DNA of 64,000 bases. It comes from Hyphomonadaceae bacterium. GTDB lineage: Bacteria; Pseudomonadota; Alphaproteobacteria; Caulobacterales; Hyphomonadaceae. Shown here piece after piece: positions 16,196-24,603 of the stretch (position 1 is the stretch's first letter; every line of letters begins with the position of its first letter). The notes under the pieces are model-generated. The model worked only from the letters and a program-made list of their open reading frames with translations, made no database searches and was not told the origin of the DNA. The position numbers were made by a program, and so were the translations under genes. Where the stretch lies: positions 310,001-374,000 of the forward strand of contig JADKDU010000003.1 of assembly GCA_016714495.1 (NCBI GenBank), read 5' to 3'.

Positions 16196-18103
16196 CTAGT
16201 GGACGTTCAGGGAAGGCTCGCCCCAGGCTTCGCCGTCGAAGATTTCCGGCGCGAGGGCCTTCATCATGGACAGGGAGGCGTGCGGGTCGCGGCGGGCGGC
16301 ATAGGAGACGATGGCGTCCAGCCGGGCCTGCACCTCCGCAATGGGTGGGGATTTTGACCAGGCGACTTCGAGCACGCCATCGATGCGTGTGTTTTTCACC
16401 TGCTCGCGATCATAGAACACTGTCTCGGTCAGCTTTTCGCCCGGACGCGGGCCGGTGACACGAATGAGGATGTCCTGGCCGGGCGTGAGGCCCTTCATGC
16501 GGATCATCTTCTCTGCCAGTTCGATGACGCGGACAGGTTCACCCATGTCGAGCACGTAGAGGATCGCGTCTTCCGATTCCGATTTTGCCGAGAGCGCAGC
16601 TGCCTGCAGCACGAGGGCGGAGGCTTCTTCCACGCTCATGAAATAGCGCGTCATGTCGGGGTGGGTGACGGTGACAGGGCCGCCTTCTGCGATTTGCTTT
16701 TCGAACAGAGGGGCGACGGAGCCCTTGGAGCCGAGCACGTTGCCGAAGCGCACAAGCGAGAAGCGCGTGCCCGGCGCGGTGGGCGCGTAGGCCTGGATGA
16801 AGAGTTCGGCGGCGCGCTTGGTGGCGCCCATCACATTGGTGGGGTTCACAGCCTTGTCGGTCGAGATGAAGGTGAAGCTTTTAACTCCCAGCGTTGCGGC
16901 GATGGTGGCGCAGCGGCGCGCGCCAAGCACGTTGGTGAGGATCGCTTCGTTCGGATTCAGCTCCATCAGCGGCACGTGCTTGAGCGCGGCTGCGTGGATC
17001 ACGACGTCAGGGGCGGCTTCGCGCATCGCTTGTTCGAGGCGAATCTCGTCGCGGACGTCGCCGATCACCATGCGGCGGACCACGTTCGGATAGGCGCGGG
17101 AAAGTTCCTGGTCGATCTCGAAGACGTTGAATTCGGAGGAGTCGAACACGGTGAGTTCGGCCGGGCCGAGAGCCGCGCACTGACGCGCCAGTTCGCCGCC
17201 AATCGTGCCGCCGCCGCCGGTGATGAAGACGCGCGCGCCAGAAACGAGTTCGGCGACCGGCTCCATGTCGAGGCGACGTTCCGGGCGGGCAAGAAGATCG
17301 GCTGGTCGGATCGGTTCGAGAAGCGCCTTCGGACCGATGCGCAGCAGCGTCGCCTTGCGGGCTGAAGCGACGGCAAGGGCCGCTTCCATCGTCCGGCGGT
17401 CTTCCGGCGGAGCGGCGATGGCTATCCAGGGCAGCTCGCCGAAGCGGGCCGTGTAATGGTCGAACAGCGTGGCGAGCTGGCCAATGCCGCCCATCACCTG
17501 CACGCCTTCGATGTCGCGGCCGAAATGCTGGCCGGATGTCTCTACGATGCCGATGGTGCGAATGGGCGGACCGGAAGAGGCCTTGCGGGAGGCGCGCAGA
17601 GCTTCCGCTACGTGACCGGCTGGGCCAACGACAAGGGCGCGAGGCGCATAAGGCGGCTCGCGGCGGAAGATGGCGCTAAGATCGCCGGTGTTCCGTCCAC
17701 GCGCCCAGAAGCGCACGATCATCAGAAAGGCCAGCCAGATCGGGAACTGGAGATAGATGCTGGTGAGCGGATAGTCCTGCAACGTTTTGGCCAGGATAAG
17801 GATTGGCAACGACATCAGGTGCGTCAGCGCGACGGCCTGGAAGAGGCGCACGACGTCGCGCAGCGAGGTATGCCGCCAGACCTGGCGATGGACGCCACGC
17901 AGCCAGAAAGCAAAGGCGGCAGCGACCCCGAATGCGATCGCGACAAAGAAATCGAGCCAGGTGGGGGCGCCCCGATCCGAAAAATAATAGGTAATCTGCG
18001 GCGCGAGATACATCGCGATCATGCCGCTGATGATGTCGTAGCCAAAGCAGGCGGCCTTGGCCTCGATAGCCGCCCTACGGGCGGAAACCTCAAGGTTACT
18101 CAC
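16196..18103 (-). CDS. FlaA1/CapD/WbpM-type nucleotide-sugar dehydratase/epimerase, membrane-bound
   Basis: 635 aa from GTG 18103. That start overlaps the upstream stop as GTGA and is preceded by GGGGGAGA, so it is preferred over a start 45 nt upstream. Four transmembrane segments occupy about 20-135, then a CoA-binding-like Rossmann region and a second Rossmann domain with GGGGTIGGE (296-303). The catalytic site reads STDKAVNPTNVMGATK: Met replaces the usual SDR Tyr (Ser414, Met425, Lys429), as in inverting 4,6-dehydratases of this family. It probably makes a UDP-4-keto-6-deoxy sugar for a surface polysaccharide. Last gene of rpe-heparinase-dehydratase. Confidence 0.88.
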   Translation of the reverse strand: MSNLEVSARRAAIEAKAACFGYDIISGMIAMYLAPQITYYFSDRGAPTWLDFFVAIAFGVAAAFAFWLRGVHRQVWRHTSLRDVVRLFQAVALTHLMSLPILILAKTLQDYPLTSIYLQFPIWLAFLMIVRFWARGRNTGDLSAIFRREPPYAPRALVVGPAGHVAEALRASRKASSGPPIRTIGIVETSGQHFGRDIEGVQVMGGIGQLATLFDHYTARFGELPWIAIAAPPEDRRTMEAALAVASARKATLLRIGPKALLEPIRPADLLARPERRLDMEPVAELVSGARVFITGGGGTIGGELARQCAALGPAELTVFDSSEFNVFEIDQELSRAYPNVVRRMVIGDVRDEIRLEQAMREAAPDVVIHAAALKHVPLMELNPNEAILTNVLGARRCATIAATLGVKSFTFISTDKAVNPTNVMGATKRAAELFIQAYAPTAPGTRFSLVRFGNVLGSKGSVAPLFEKQIAEGGPVTVTHPDMTRYFMSVEEASALVLQAAALSAKSESEDAILYVLDMGEPVRVIELAEKMIRMKGLTPGQDILIRVTGPRPGEKLTETVFYDREQVKNTRIDGVLEVAWSKSPPIAEVQARLDAIVSYAARRDPHASLSMMKALAPEIFDGEAWGEPSLNVH

Positions 18104-19842
18104 GCACTCTCCCCCTGAACACCGGGTTCGACTCTCGACAGCGCCCACCGCACCCGATTAGGCGCCTGAGACCCGTCTGCCCCAGGATCAGCTACTCCCC
18201 GTATCACAAGCTGCCGCGCTCTCTGCGCGACCTCTCCTCCCCAGTAACGCGAATTTTCGACAGAAAGCAAAGTCTCGCTGCGGAACCGCCAAACGCGATG
18301 GCGTCTGGGCAGTCCTAGGAATACAGTCCTATCATCCGGACCGTCCGCCATCTGCACGTCCGGATGTAGATGAAAGCGGATTTCAAAGGGGATTAGGCCG
18401 CCCGGGAAGCTGGAGGCCGTTTCGGACATGGGACGGGAGAGGCTGTCCTCGCCGGTTATCCGCCCGCCATTCATCGCAACGTAAAGCCGGCGCCGGTAAA
18501 TCAGCCCGTGGCGGACGCGCCACCCGCCATGCTGGCCCTCGACGAGATATTGGTCGCCCTCCTCCATCCGGCGGATTGCGAGCTGATCGGGGCCTTCCGG
18601 AACGCGCACGCCAGTCGCCGGATCGAAGGTGAAGACTGCTGAGTCTTCACCATTCAAGGAGAGGACGGAGTGGGCGGCCGTGCGGCGAGCGGCGTCACGC
18701 AGTACGGGTTCTAGATCCGTATTGGAGCCGCAGGACGTGATCAAACGATCAGGCCCGTCATCAACCGTCATAGCCAAAGCGCCGGCATGGGCGTGGGCGC
18801 CGTTGGGCCGCTCGGGGCCGGGACCGGCGTCCAAGTAGACGGTCAGTCCCTCGGCCTGGATGCGCTGGTAGGCGGACAGGCGGGCGAAGGAGAATTTCGA
18901 GTTGACCGACCCATGCGGGCGCATGGCGGCCTGGGCGACGCCGTTCGAACTATCGCCTCCTCCGTTGGCCGGAAGCAGTCCGCCATCAGCCTGCTGGAAG
19001 AAGGAGAGCATGGCGGCCATGCGCGCCTGAAGCTTGGTCAGGAAGCTGGGGGCGTTGAGGCCGAGGCGAAGAAGAAGTTCTTCGACAGTCTGGATGTCGA
19101 GCATGGCTTCGGCCAGCGCTTCGGGGCTGCGGCTGGCGTGACCTCCATCGGGCAGGATCTGCGCCGTGCACTCGGCTTCAAGCATGGCGAGACCGGCATC
19201 GAGGCTCTTGCGTCCGTCATCGGTCGCCGCGCCGCCGAGGCAAAGCGCGACGGCGATGCGGAAACGGCTGACGGGATCTGTTTCCTCGACGCCAGAAAAA
19301 TGGAGATGACGCAGCTGGCGGCCCAGCGTTTCCATGACGGCGATACGCGCCTCGCCCTCAAATGGCGCAAATAGCGATGGACCTGCGCATAGCCAGTTGA
19401 TCAGTCGATCCGCCGTGACCGACAGGCGCCAGGCAAAGTTCTCCCATTTTCCGTAGGCTTCAGCCCAGGCGACCACCAACGCCCGCGCACGGGATTGACC
19501 TGCGGGGCCGAGGCTCGCCAGATCGCGTAGCCAGTGGAAGCGGTGGATCCGGTCGGTGAAATGGATTGATGGAAAGGCCGGGCCCCAGGGCGAATGCCCC
19601 TCCGGCGTTTCGATGTGGGAGACGCCGAACTTCCACTTGCCCGCGAGAATGGCTTCGCCACGTGCGCGGTTCACCGGGCGATTGTCCTTCGGCAGCGCAG
19701 TCAGACTGCTGGGGCCCGGGCCGGAAATGCGGAGGCGGTGAACGGGCGATACGTTGATCCCCATGCCGGACTTGCCGGTCAGCTCCAGCCATTGCGCGTC
19801 TTCGGCTTCACGCCCGGAAGGTCCGAGAGGTGGGAGAGCCAT
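18100..19842 (-). CDS. Heparinase II/III-like protein
   Basis: 580 aa. The N-terminal all-alpha toroid region (HWLRDLASLGPAG, YGKWENFAWRLSVTADRLINWL) is followed by the beta-sandwich Hepar_II_III domain; GAHAHAGALAMTV is the conserved His-containing block at its start. Family members cleave acidic polysaccharides by elimination, but this cytoplasmic-looking alphaproteobacterial branch (no signal peptide) has no known substrate. Starts 6 nt after rpe and overlaps the dehydratase start by 4 nt, so the three are translationally linked. A similar gene next to rsmB and purH is common in the class. Confidence 0.85.
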   Translation of the reverse strand: MALPPLGPSGREAEDAQWLELTGKSGMGINVSPVHRLRISGPGPSSLTALPKDNRPVNRARGEAILAGKWKFGVSHIETPEGHSPWGPAFPSIHFTDRIHRFHWLRDLASLGPAGQSRARALVVAWAEAYGKWENFAWRLSVTADRLINWLCAGPSLFAPFEGEARIAVMETLGRQLRHLHFSGVEETDPVSRFRIAVALCLGGAATDDGRKSLDAGLAMLEAECTAQILPDGGHASRSPEALAEAMLDIQTVEELLLRLGLNAPSFLTKLQARMAAMLSFFQQADGGLLPANGGGDSSNGVAQAAMRPHGSVNSKFSFARLSAYQRIQAEGLTVYLDAGPGPERPNGAHAHAGALAMTVDDGPDRLITSCGSNTDLEPVLRDAARRTAAHSVLSLNGEDSAVFTFDPATGVRVPEGPDQLAIRRMEEGDQYLVEGQHGGWRVRHGLIYRRRLYVAMNGGRITGEDSLSRPMSETASSFPGGLIPFEIRFHLHPDVQMADGPDDRTVFLGLPRRHRVWRFRSETLLSVENSRYWGGEVAQRARQLVIRGVADPGADGSQAPNRVRWALSRVEPGVQGESA

Positions 19843-19848
19843 GCTCCC

Positions 19849-20532
19849 TCACCCGCGCGTGCTGGCGGCTGGCCCGGCTTCGCGGATGGCGGCGATCGCC
19901 GCCGCGTAATTATTCGGCCCCTTGCCGAATACGGCCGAGCCGGCGACTAACGCGTTGGCGCCAGCGGAGATAATGGCGCCGGCATTCTCGGGGATCACGC
20001 CGCCATCGACTTCGAGAATGGTCTTCAGGTTGACGCGGTCGAGCTTGGCGCGGATCGCCTCGATCTTGCGGAGCTGGCTTTCGATGAATTTCTGGCCGCC
20101 GAATCCGGGGTTCACGCTCATGACCAGGATGAGATCGAGTTCTTCGAGCACCGGATCGAGCACATCGGCGGGCGTGGACGGATTTAGCGCGGCGCCGGCC
20201 TTCTTGCCGAGCTTCTTAATGACCTGAAGCGTGCGGTGGAAAGGCGGGCCGGCTTCGGGGTGGGCCGTGATGATGTCCGCGCCGGCGGTCGCGAAGGCTT
20301 CGAGATACGCGTCGACCGGCGAGATCATCAGGTGGACGTCGAACGGCTTTTTGGTGTGCGGACGCAACTTCTCGATGACGCCGGGGCCGATGGAGATATT
20401 CGGCACGAAATGGCCATCCATCACGTCGATATGGATCATGTCCGCGCCGGCTTCGTCGACGGCTCGGATTTCCTCGCCAAGACAAGCAAAGTCGGCCGCC
20501 AGAATCGAGGGGGAAATGAGGACATCCGCCAT
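19849..20532 (-). CDS. rpe: Ribulose-phosphate 3-epimerase
   Basis: 227 aa from ATG 20532 (MADVLISPSILAADF), the usual family N-terminus; an extension to 20592 has no similarity. Interconverts ribulose-5-phosphate and xylulose-5-phosphate in the pentose phosphate pathway. TIM barrel with HIDVMDGHFVPNISIG, FDVHLMI, VMSVNPGFGGQ and EVDGGV carrying the metal-binding His/Asp residues. First gene of the operon with the heparinase-like gene. Confidence 0.95.
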   Translation of the reverse strand: MADVLISPSILAADFACLGEEIRAVDEAGADMIHIDVMDGHFVPNISIGPGVIEKLRPHTKKPFDVHLMISPVDAYLEAFATAGADIITAHPEAGPPFHRTLQVIKKLGKKAGAALNPSTPADVLDPVLEELDLILVMSVNPGFGGQKFIESQLRKIEAIRAKLDRVNLKTILEVDGGVIPENAGAIISAGANALVAGSAVFGKGPNNYAAAIAAIREAGPAASTRG

Positions 20533-20606
20533 GAGGGTCGGCCTAGCAGCGAGGGTTTGCGGACGCAAGGCGAGGAGGCGCGCAACGCACACTTCCGATA
20601 CGAATA

Positions 20607-20631
20607 CCGCCCGAAGGGGCGCTCCGGGCGG
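20607..20631 (-). terminator. Inverted repeat between the glycine-zipper gene and rpe
   Basis: CCGCCCG / CGGGCGG stem (20607-20613, 20625-20631). It lies 26 nt after the upstream stop but has no T-tract, so termination is only possible, not shown. Confidence 0.35.
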
Positions 20632-20656
20632 CTTGTTGGGCTGACAACTGAAAGGC

Positions 20657-21208
20657 CTAGTTGTAGCCGATTGAGGAATTCTGCGGGATGACGCGGGCGC
20701 GCTGACCGTATTCGATCAGCACCGGGGTGCCATTTGGAATGGCGTATTCGCCAGCCTGGGCGACCGAGACAAGTTCGCCCGAGCGCAGGCGGATCGTGTA
20801 GGCATAGCCGGTCTGCGCCGTGGCCGAGTTGCCGACCGCGTTACCTAGGACGCCGCCGAGGATCGCGCCGCCGATGGCGCCAGCCGTGTTGGCTTTCGAG
20901 CCGCCGCCGATTTCACTACCGGCGAGACCGCCAAGCGCAGCGCCGGCAAGCGTGCCGACTTTCGAACCCTGCGAGGAGCCCTCGATCTGGATCGGGCGCA
21001 GGCCAACGACCGTGCCTTCCTCGACACGGGCGACCATGCCGACTGAACCACGATCATAGGTGTTGGCGCCGAGGCCGCTGGCGCAACCAGCCAGCGCAGT
21101 GGCCAGGATCGCGAAGGCGATCGCGAAAGCTTTTTGCGGGCGGGCGATCGTCGAGGCGCGCAGGCCTTCGACCGGGGCGACCGTCGCGGTGAAAGAGGAT
21201 CCGTCCAT
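20657..21208 (-). CDS. Glycine-zipper outer-membrane lipoprotein (SlyB/Pcp-like)
   Basis: 183 aa from ATG 21208, behind a clear GGAG. An unusually long N-region precedes the hydrophobic core AFAIAFAILATALAGC, whose lipobox Cys is near 42. The mature part has the 2TM glycine zipper: GTLAGAALGGLAGSEIGGGS and GAIGGAILGGVLGNAVGNS, then a C-terminal beta domain (YAYTIRLRSGELVSVAQ). The family spans or lines the outer membrane; SlyB-type proteins respond to envelope stress. Terminal VIPQNSSIGYN. Confidence 0.8.
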   Translation of the reverse strand: MDGSSFTATVAPVEGLRASTIARPQKAFAIAFAILATALAGCASGLGANTYDRGSVGMVARVEEGTVVGLRPIQIEGSSQGSKVGTLAGAALGGLAGSEIGGGSKANTAGAIGGAILGGVLGNAVGNSATAQTGYAYTIRLRSGELVSVAQAGEYAIPNGTPVLIEYGQRARVIPQNSSIGYN

Positions 21209-21393
21209 CACGCACTCCTGTGGGACGGAATTGTCCGGGAAGGTCCCCGCCCCTACACACAAAGTTATACCCGACGCGGCTGAACCGCCGCTGAACCCAA
21301 TCGTACGGTTTCGTCGCTTATCCGAGGCAGGATTGTGTCACTCCTGACAGCGCGAAAGTGTTGTCGGGTTCGATTTCAGGAATGGAACCGCGA

Positions 21394-22758
21394 TCAGGCG
21401 CGTTCAAGTCGGGCGATGTAGAAAATGTCCGATTTCATTGACTCGAAAGCACTTTCGTCCGTGGGCGATGCAGCGGCGACACGCGGCATCCTGTCAGGCG
21501 CGGGGGCTGTGATTACGTCGCCGTCATCTGTTAACGCCGCTTCGAAGCCGGGGACCTCTTCCGGAGTGATTTTAACGCGCCGCCAACTTCCTGAAGCCAG
21601 CGCCGCCTCGACAATGTCGCGGCCTTCCTCGGGTGTTGGCGTGCATACGGAATAGACCAGACGGCCGCCCGGGCGGAGCATGGCGGCGGCGACTTCCACC
21701 AGCTGGGTCTGCGTCGCCGGGAAGCGCGCCATATCTTTTGGATCGCGACGCCACGCGCCCTCGGGATGGCGGCGGAGGATGCCGAGAGCCGAACACGGCG
21801 CATCCAGCAAGATAGCGTCGAGGGGTTCGGAGGGGCGCCAGGTGCGGGCGTCCTGCTCGACAATTGTCATGGGAAGACGGGCGCGCTCGGCGTTTTCGCG
21901 CAGGCGTGTGATGCGCTGGCGCGAGACTTCGACAGCCGTGAGCCTGGCTCCGGCTGCGGCGAGCTGCATTGCTTTGCCGCCCGGAGCAGCGCACAGGTCG
22001 GCAACGCGCTTGCCGTCGATGTCTCCCATGAGCTTGGCCGGGAGAGAGGCCGCAACATCCTGCACCCACCACGCGCCGTCGGCGTAACCAGGGAGGTCAG
22101 CAAGCCCTGCCCCGCTGGCGAGACGCACCGAATCCGACGGCAGAACGATGCCCCCTAGTTTTTCCGCCCACGCAGCGGGATCCGCACCGGGCTTCAGCGT
22201 GATGTCGATGGGCGGCTCTTCAAGCTGCAGGCGGGCCATGGCGTCAGCGCGCTCAGGCCCGAGCGCGGATTTGAGCTTCGCGGCCATCCATTCTGGCCAG
22301 ACGGAGGTGGGCGGCGCGTTGTGGAAGGCGTCGGCTTCGCGCGCCGCGCGGCGCAAGACGGCGTTGACGAGACCGCCGCCCCGGCGGGCTTCATGCCATT
22401 TGCCAGCAGCCTCGACCGTGGCCGAGACAGCCGCGTGATCAGCGACGCCAAGCATCCAGAGCTGTGCAGCGCCGGCGCACAGGACGGCGCGAACTTCAGG
22501 CTCCATGTCGGCCAGCGGCCGCTGCACCATGCCGCCGAGCGCGTAGTCGATCCGGCCAATCCCGCGCAGCGCGGCGCCGGCGATGGCGCGCGCAAAGCCA
22601 CGATCGGAACCCTCAAGCCGCCGGAAAGTCTTGCTGGCATCCATCGCGGCTTCGAGGTCGAGACCCTTGTCGAGCGTAAGGTGTAACAGCTCGGCAGCCG
22701 CGAGGCGGCTTTGCCAGCCGGCGGCTTCGTTTCGCTTTTCGCGTAGGGGTCGGGCCAT
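21394..22758 (-). CDS. rsmB: 16S rRNA m5C967 methyltransferase (RsmB/NOP family)
   Basis: 454 aa from ATG 22758 (MARPLREKRNEAAGW). The N-terminal third is NusB-like helical (SRLAAAELLHLTL, DYALGGMVQRPL), followed by the SAM-dependent methyltransferase domain: DLCAAPGGKAMQLAA for SAM, DAPCSALGILRRHPE with the release cysteine, and VYSVCTPTPEEG with the catalytic cysteine. It modifies 16S rRNA. The domain layout fits RsmB, although related RNA m5C enzymes of alphaproteobacteria are close. Downstream of htpX on the same strand. Confidence 0.9.
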   Translation of the reverse strand: MARPLREKRNEAAGWQSRLAAAELLHLTLDKGLDLEAAMDASKTFRRLEGSDRGFARAIAGAALRGIGRIDYALGGMVQRPLADMEPEVRAVLCAGAAQLWMLGVADHAAVSATVEAAGKWHEARRGGGLVNAVLRRAAREADAFHNAPPTSVWPEWMAAKLKSALGPERADAMARLQLEEPPIDITLKPGADPAAWAEKLGGIVLPSDSVRLASGAGLADLPGYADGAWWVQDVAASLPAKLMGDIDGKRVADLCAAPGGKAMQLAAAGARLTAVEVSRQRITRLRENAERARLPMTIVEQDARTWRPSEPLDAILLDAPCSALGILRRHPEGAWRRDPKDMARFPATQTQLVEVAAAMLRPGGRLVYSVCTPTPEEGRDIVEAALASGSWRRVKITPEEVPGFEAALTDDGDVITAPAPDRMPRVAAASPTDESAFESMKSDIFYIARLERA

Positions 22759-22826
22759 GGGCGGCTGGTAGCTGCTTGATGGATCGCTGGCCAGAGGCGG
22801 CATGCGGAGAGGCGAGCCCTGAAGCA

Positions 22827-22852
22827 GAAATGCCCGGCGCTGGGCCGGGCAT
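22827..22852 (-). terminator. Rho-independent terminator after htpX
   Basis: Perfect 9-bp stem ATGCCCGGC / GCCGGGCAT (22830-22838, 22844-22852) with a 5-nt loop, followed on the minus strand by TTTCTGCTTC. Separates htpX from rsmB. Confidence 0.75.
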
Positions 22853-22878
22853 CGCTGCTTGTTTGGATTGGGCGAACC

Positions 22879-23706
22879 CTACTCCACGCCTTCCATCTCG
22901 GCGGCCTGACGATGCAGGCGCTGGATGCGGCGCTCGGTCGGCGGGTGCGACGCGCTGGCGGTGCGGCGTTTGCCGTGCAACGGGTCGATGACGAAGGTGT
23001 GGGCGGTGGCGGGGCTGCGCTCGGCGAGCGGGTTCAGCAGCGACATGGTGTGGCGCTCGAGCTTGAGCAGCGCATTGGCGAGGTTGACCGGAGCGCCGCA
23101 GATTTCGCCGGCGTGCTTGTCAGCAGCGTATTCGCGGGCGTGGCTCTGGCCGACACGGGCGACAAGGCCGGAGACGATGCGCGAGACACGTTTGCGCTGG
23201 CCTAGTGGGTAAGCAAGCGTGCCGAAAATGGTTGTGAGCACAACGGACAGGGCTGAGCAGACGCCCATGGCGAGTGCGTCGCCGCGTTTAACGTGCGCAA
23301 GCTCGTGCGCAACCACCGCCGAGACTTCGGCGCGGCTGAGCGTCTTGAGCAGGCCGTCGGTCACGGCGATCGAAGCGTGATTGGTGTCACGGCCGGCGAC
23401 GAAGGCGTTCGGCTGGAACGCATCTACGATGTAGGTGCGCGGGCGCGGCATGTTGGCGCGCATGGCGAGGCGGTCGCAGTCGGCCACGAAAGCCCGGATC
23501 ATCGGCGAGGGATCGTCAGAGCCGACTTCGCGTGCGTTATGCAGCTTCAGCATGATCTTCTCGGCGTACCAGAAGACCACGATATGGAAACCAAGCGCAA
23601 TCAGCGTGCCGGTCAGCGCGCCTTCTTTTCCGGCAATGGACCAGCCCCCCCCCGCGAAGGCGAGGTGGATCAGGAGCATCAGTCCGGCGGCCTTTAAGTA
23701 GCTCAT
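22879..23706 (-). CDS. htpX: Membrane zinc metalloprotease HtpX (M48 family)
   Basis: 275 aa from ATG 23706, preceded by GAGAGAG; longer readings are not conserved. Two N-terminal transmembrane segments (about 5-25 and 30-48), zinc motif HELAH at 134-138, the third ligand Glu in REYAADKHAG, and a further hydrophobic segment around 147-170. Inner-membrane protease that degrades misfolded membrane proteins, partnering FtsH in E. coli. Divergent from the DUF1674 gene, a pairing seen in relatives. Confidence 0.93.
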   Translation of the reverse strand: MSYLKAAGLMLLIHLAFAGGGWSIAGKEGALTGTLIALGFHIVVFWYAEKIMLKLHNAREVGSDDPSPMIRAFVADCDRLAMRANMPRPRTYIVDAFQPNAFVAGRDTNHASIAVTDGLLKTLSRAEVSAVVAHELAHVKRGDALAMGVCSALSVVLTTIFGTLAYPLGQRKRVSRIVSGLVARVGQSHAREYAADKHAGEICGAPVNLANALLKLERHTMSLLNPLAERSPATAHTFVIDPLHGKRRTASASHPPTERRIQRLHRQAAEMEGVE

Positions 23707-23810
23707 GAAAGCTCTCTCAACACTGGTCGTCGTCCCCCCGCAGGGGAGGTTTAGCTGTCTTGGTAAAAGCATCCTTTCCAAACATGAAAAAATTGGTGAA
23801 CGTGCCGGCC

Positions 23811-24077
23811 ATGAGCGACGAAACAAACACATCGAATGAAGCGCGTGGCGCTGAGGACTCAGTCGCGACCGCCGCCGAACAAACCCAGGTTATTCCCGGC
23901 GCTGCGCCCGGTAAGGCCCTGAGCCCGGAAGCCATCCGCGCGCTCGAGGAAGCAGAGGCGCGGCGCCAGGCCGCGTCCCGGCAAGAATTGCCTACCGAGA
24001 TCAACGGCCGCCGCGAGGGCGAAGAACCCACCCGCTATGGCGATTGGGAAAAGAAGGGTCTAGCGGTCGATTTCTAG
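23811..24077 (+). CDS. DUF1674 / SDHAF4-like protein
   Basis: 88 aa from ATG 23811 (in-frame ATG codons at 23784 and earlier are alternatives). A disordered Ala/Glu-rich first half, then the family C-terminus PTEINGRREGEEPTRYGDWE, ending KKGLAVDF. The mitochondrial homologue SDHAF4 binds flavinated SdhA and promotes succinate dehydrogenase assembly; the same role here is inference. No sdh genes are nearby. Confidence 0.85.
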   Translation: MSDETNTSNEARGAEDSVATAAEQTQVIPGAAPGKALSPEAIRALEEAEARRQAASRQELPTEINGRREGEEPTRYGDWEKKGLAVDF

Positions 24078-24188
24078 CCGTTGGAACTCCCTCGCAAAGC
24101 GTCTTGCTTTCCGCCCGTCGGAGACTTGGAGTTAACCTCGCCAGTATTCACTTGCCGCACGGCACGGCGAATGCATCGGACGCCCGTC

Positions 24189-24596
24189 ATGATACGAATT
24201 TCCCGTCTTCTCGCAGCCGTGCTGGTGCTTTCGTTCGGCGCCGCCGCTGTCGCAGGCCCGTCCTTCGCCGATGGCCGGAAAAGGCCGCCGCGCGTGGCGG
24301 CGCCGCCTCCGCCGCCGCTTCGCATCCCACCGCCGGCGCCTCCGGTCGCGCCGGAACCCACCCCCATCAAACTAGCCCCGCCGTCGATCGTGCTGCCGTC
24401 CAATTTTGGCACGGGGGGCGTCGGAATCGACATCAATGGCGGCTCGAGCGGCGGCAGCCGCGTGATTGTCATCTCAGGCGGCTCGGCTCGCGCTCAGGCT
24501 TCAGCCTCGGCCTTCGCCTTTGCCGGCGCTTCTGCGACCGCTTTTGCTGGCGGCGGCAAGGGCGGTGGCGGCGGCAATGGCTGCGGCTGCAAATAA
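24189..24596 (+). CDS. Exported Pro-rich protein with Ala/Gly C-terminus
   Basis: 135 aa from ATG 24189 (ATG 24171 adds six residues). Signal peptide MIRISRLLAAVLVLSFGAAAVAG, a Pro-rich stretch (APPPPPLRIPPPAPPVAPEP) at about 38-57, a beta-like middle (IVLPSNFGTGGVGIDINGG), then alternating small residues (SARAQASASAFAFAGASATA) and a poly-Gly end GGGKGGGGGNGCGCK with two cysteines. No family recognised; it could be an adhesive, fibre-forming or outer-surface protein. Convergent with glk, 7 nt apart. Confidence 0.65.
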   Translation: MIRISRLLAAVLVLSFGAAAVAGPSFADGRKRPPRVAAPPPPPLRIPPPAPPVAPEPTPIKLAPPSIVLPSNFGTGGVGIDINGGSSGGSRVIVISGGSARAQASASAFAFAGASATAFAGGGKGGGGGNGCGCK

Positions 24597-24603
24597 CCGG
24601 CTT

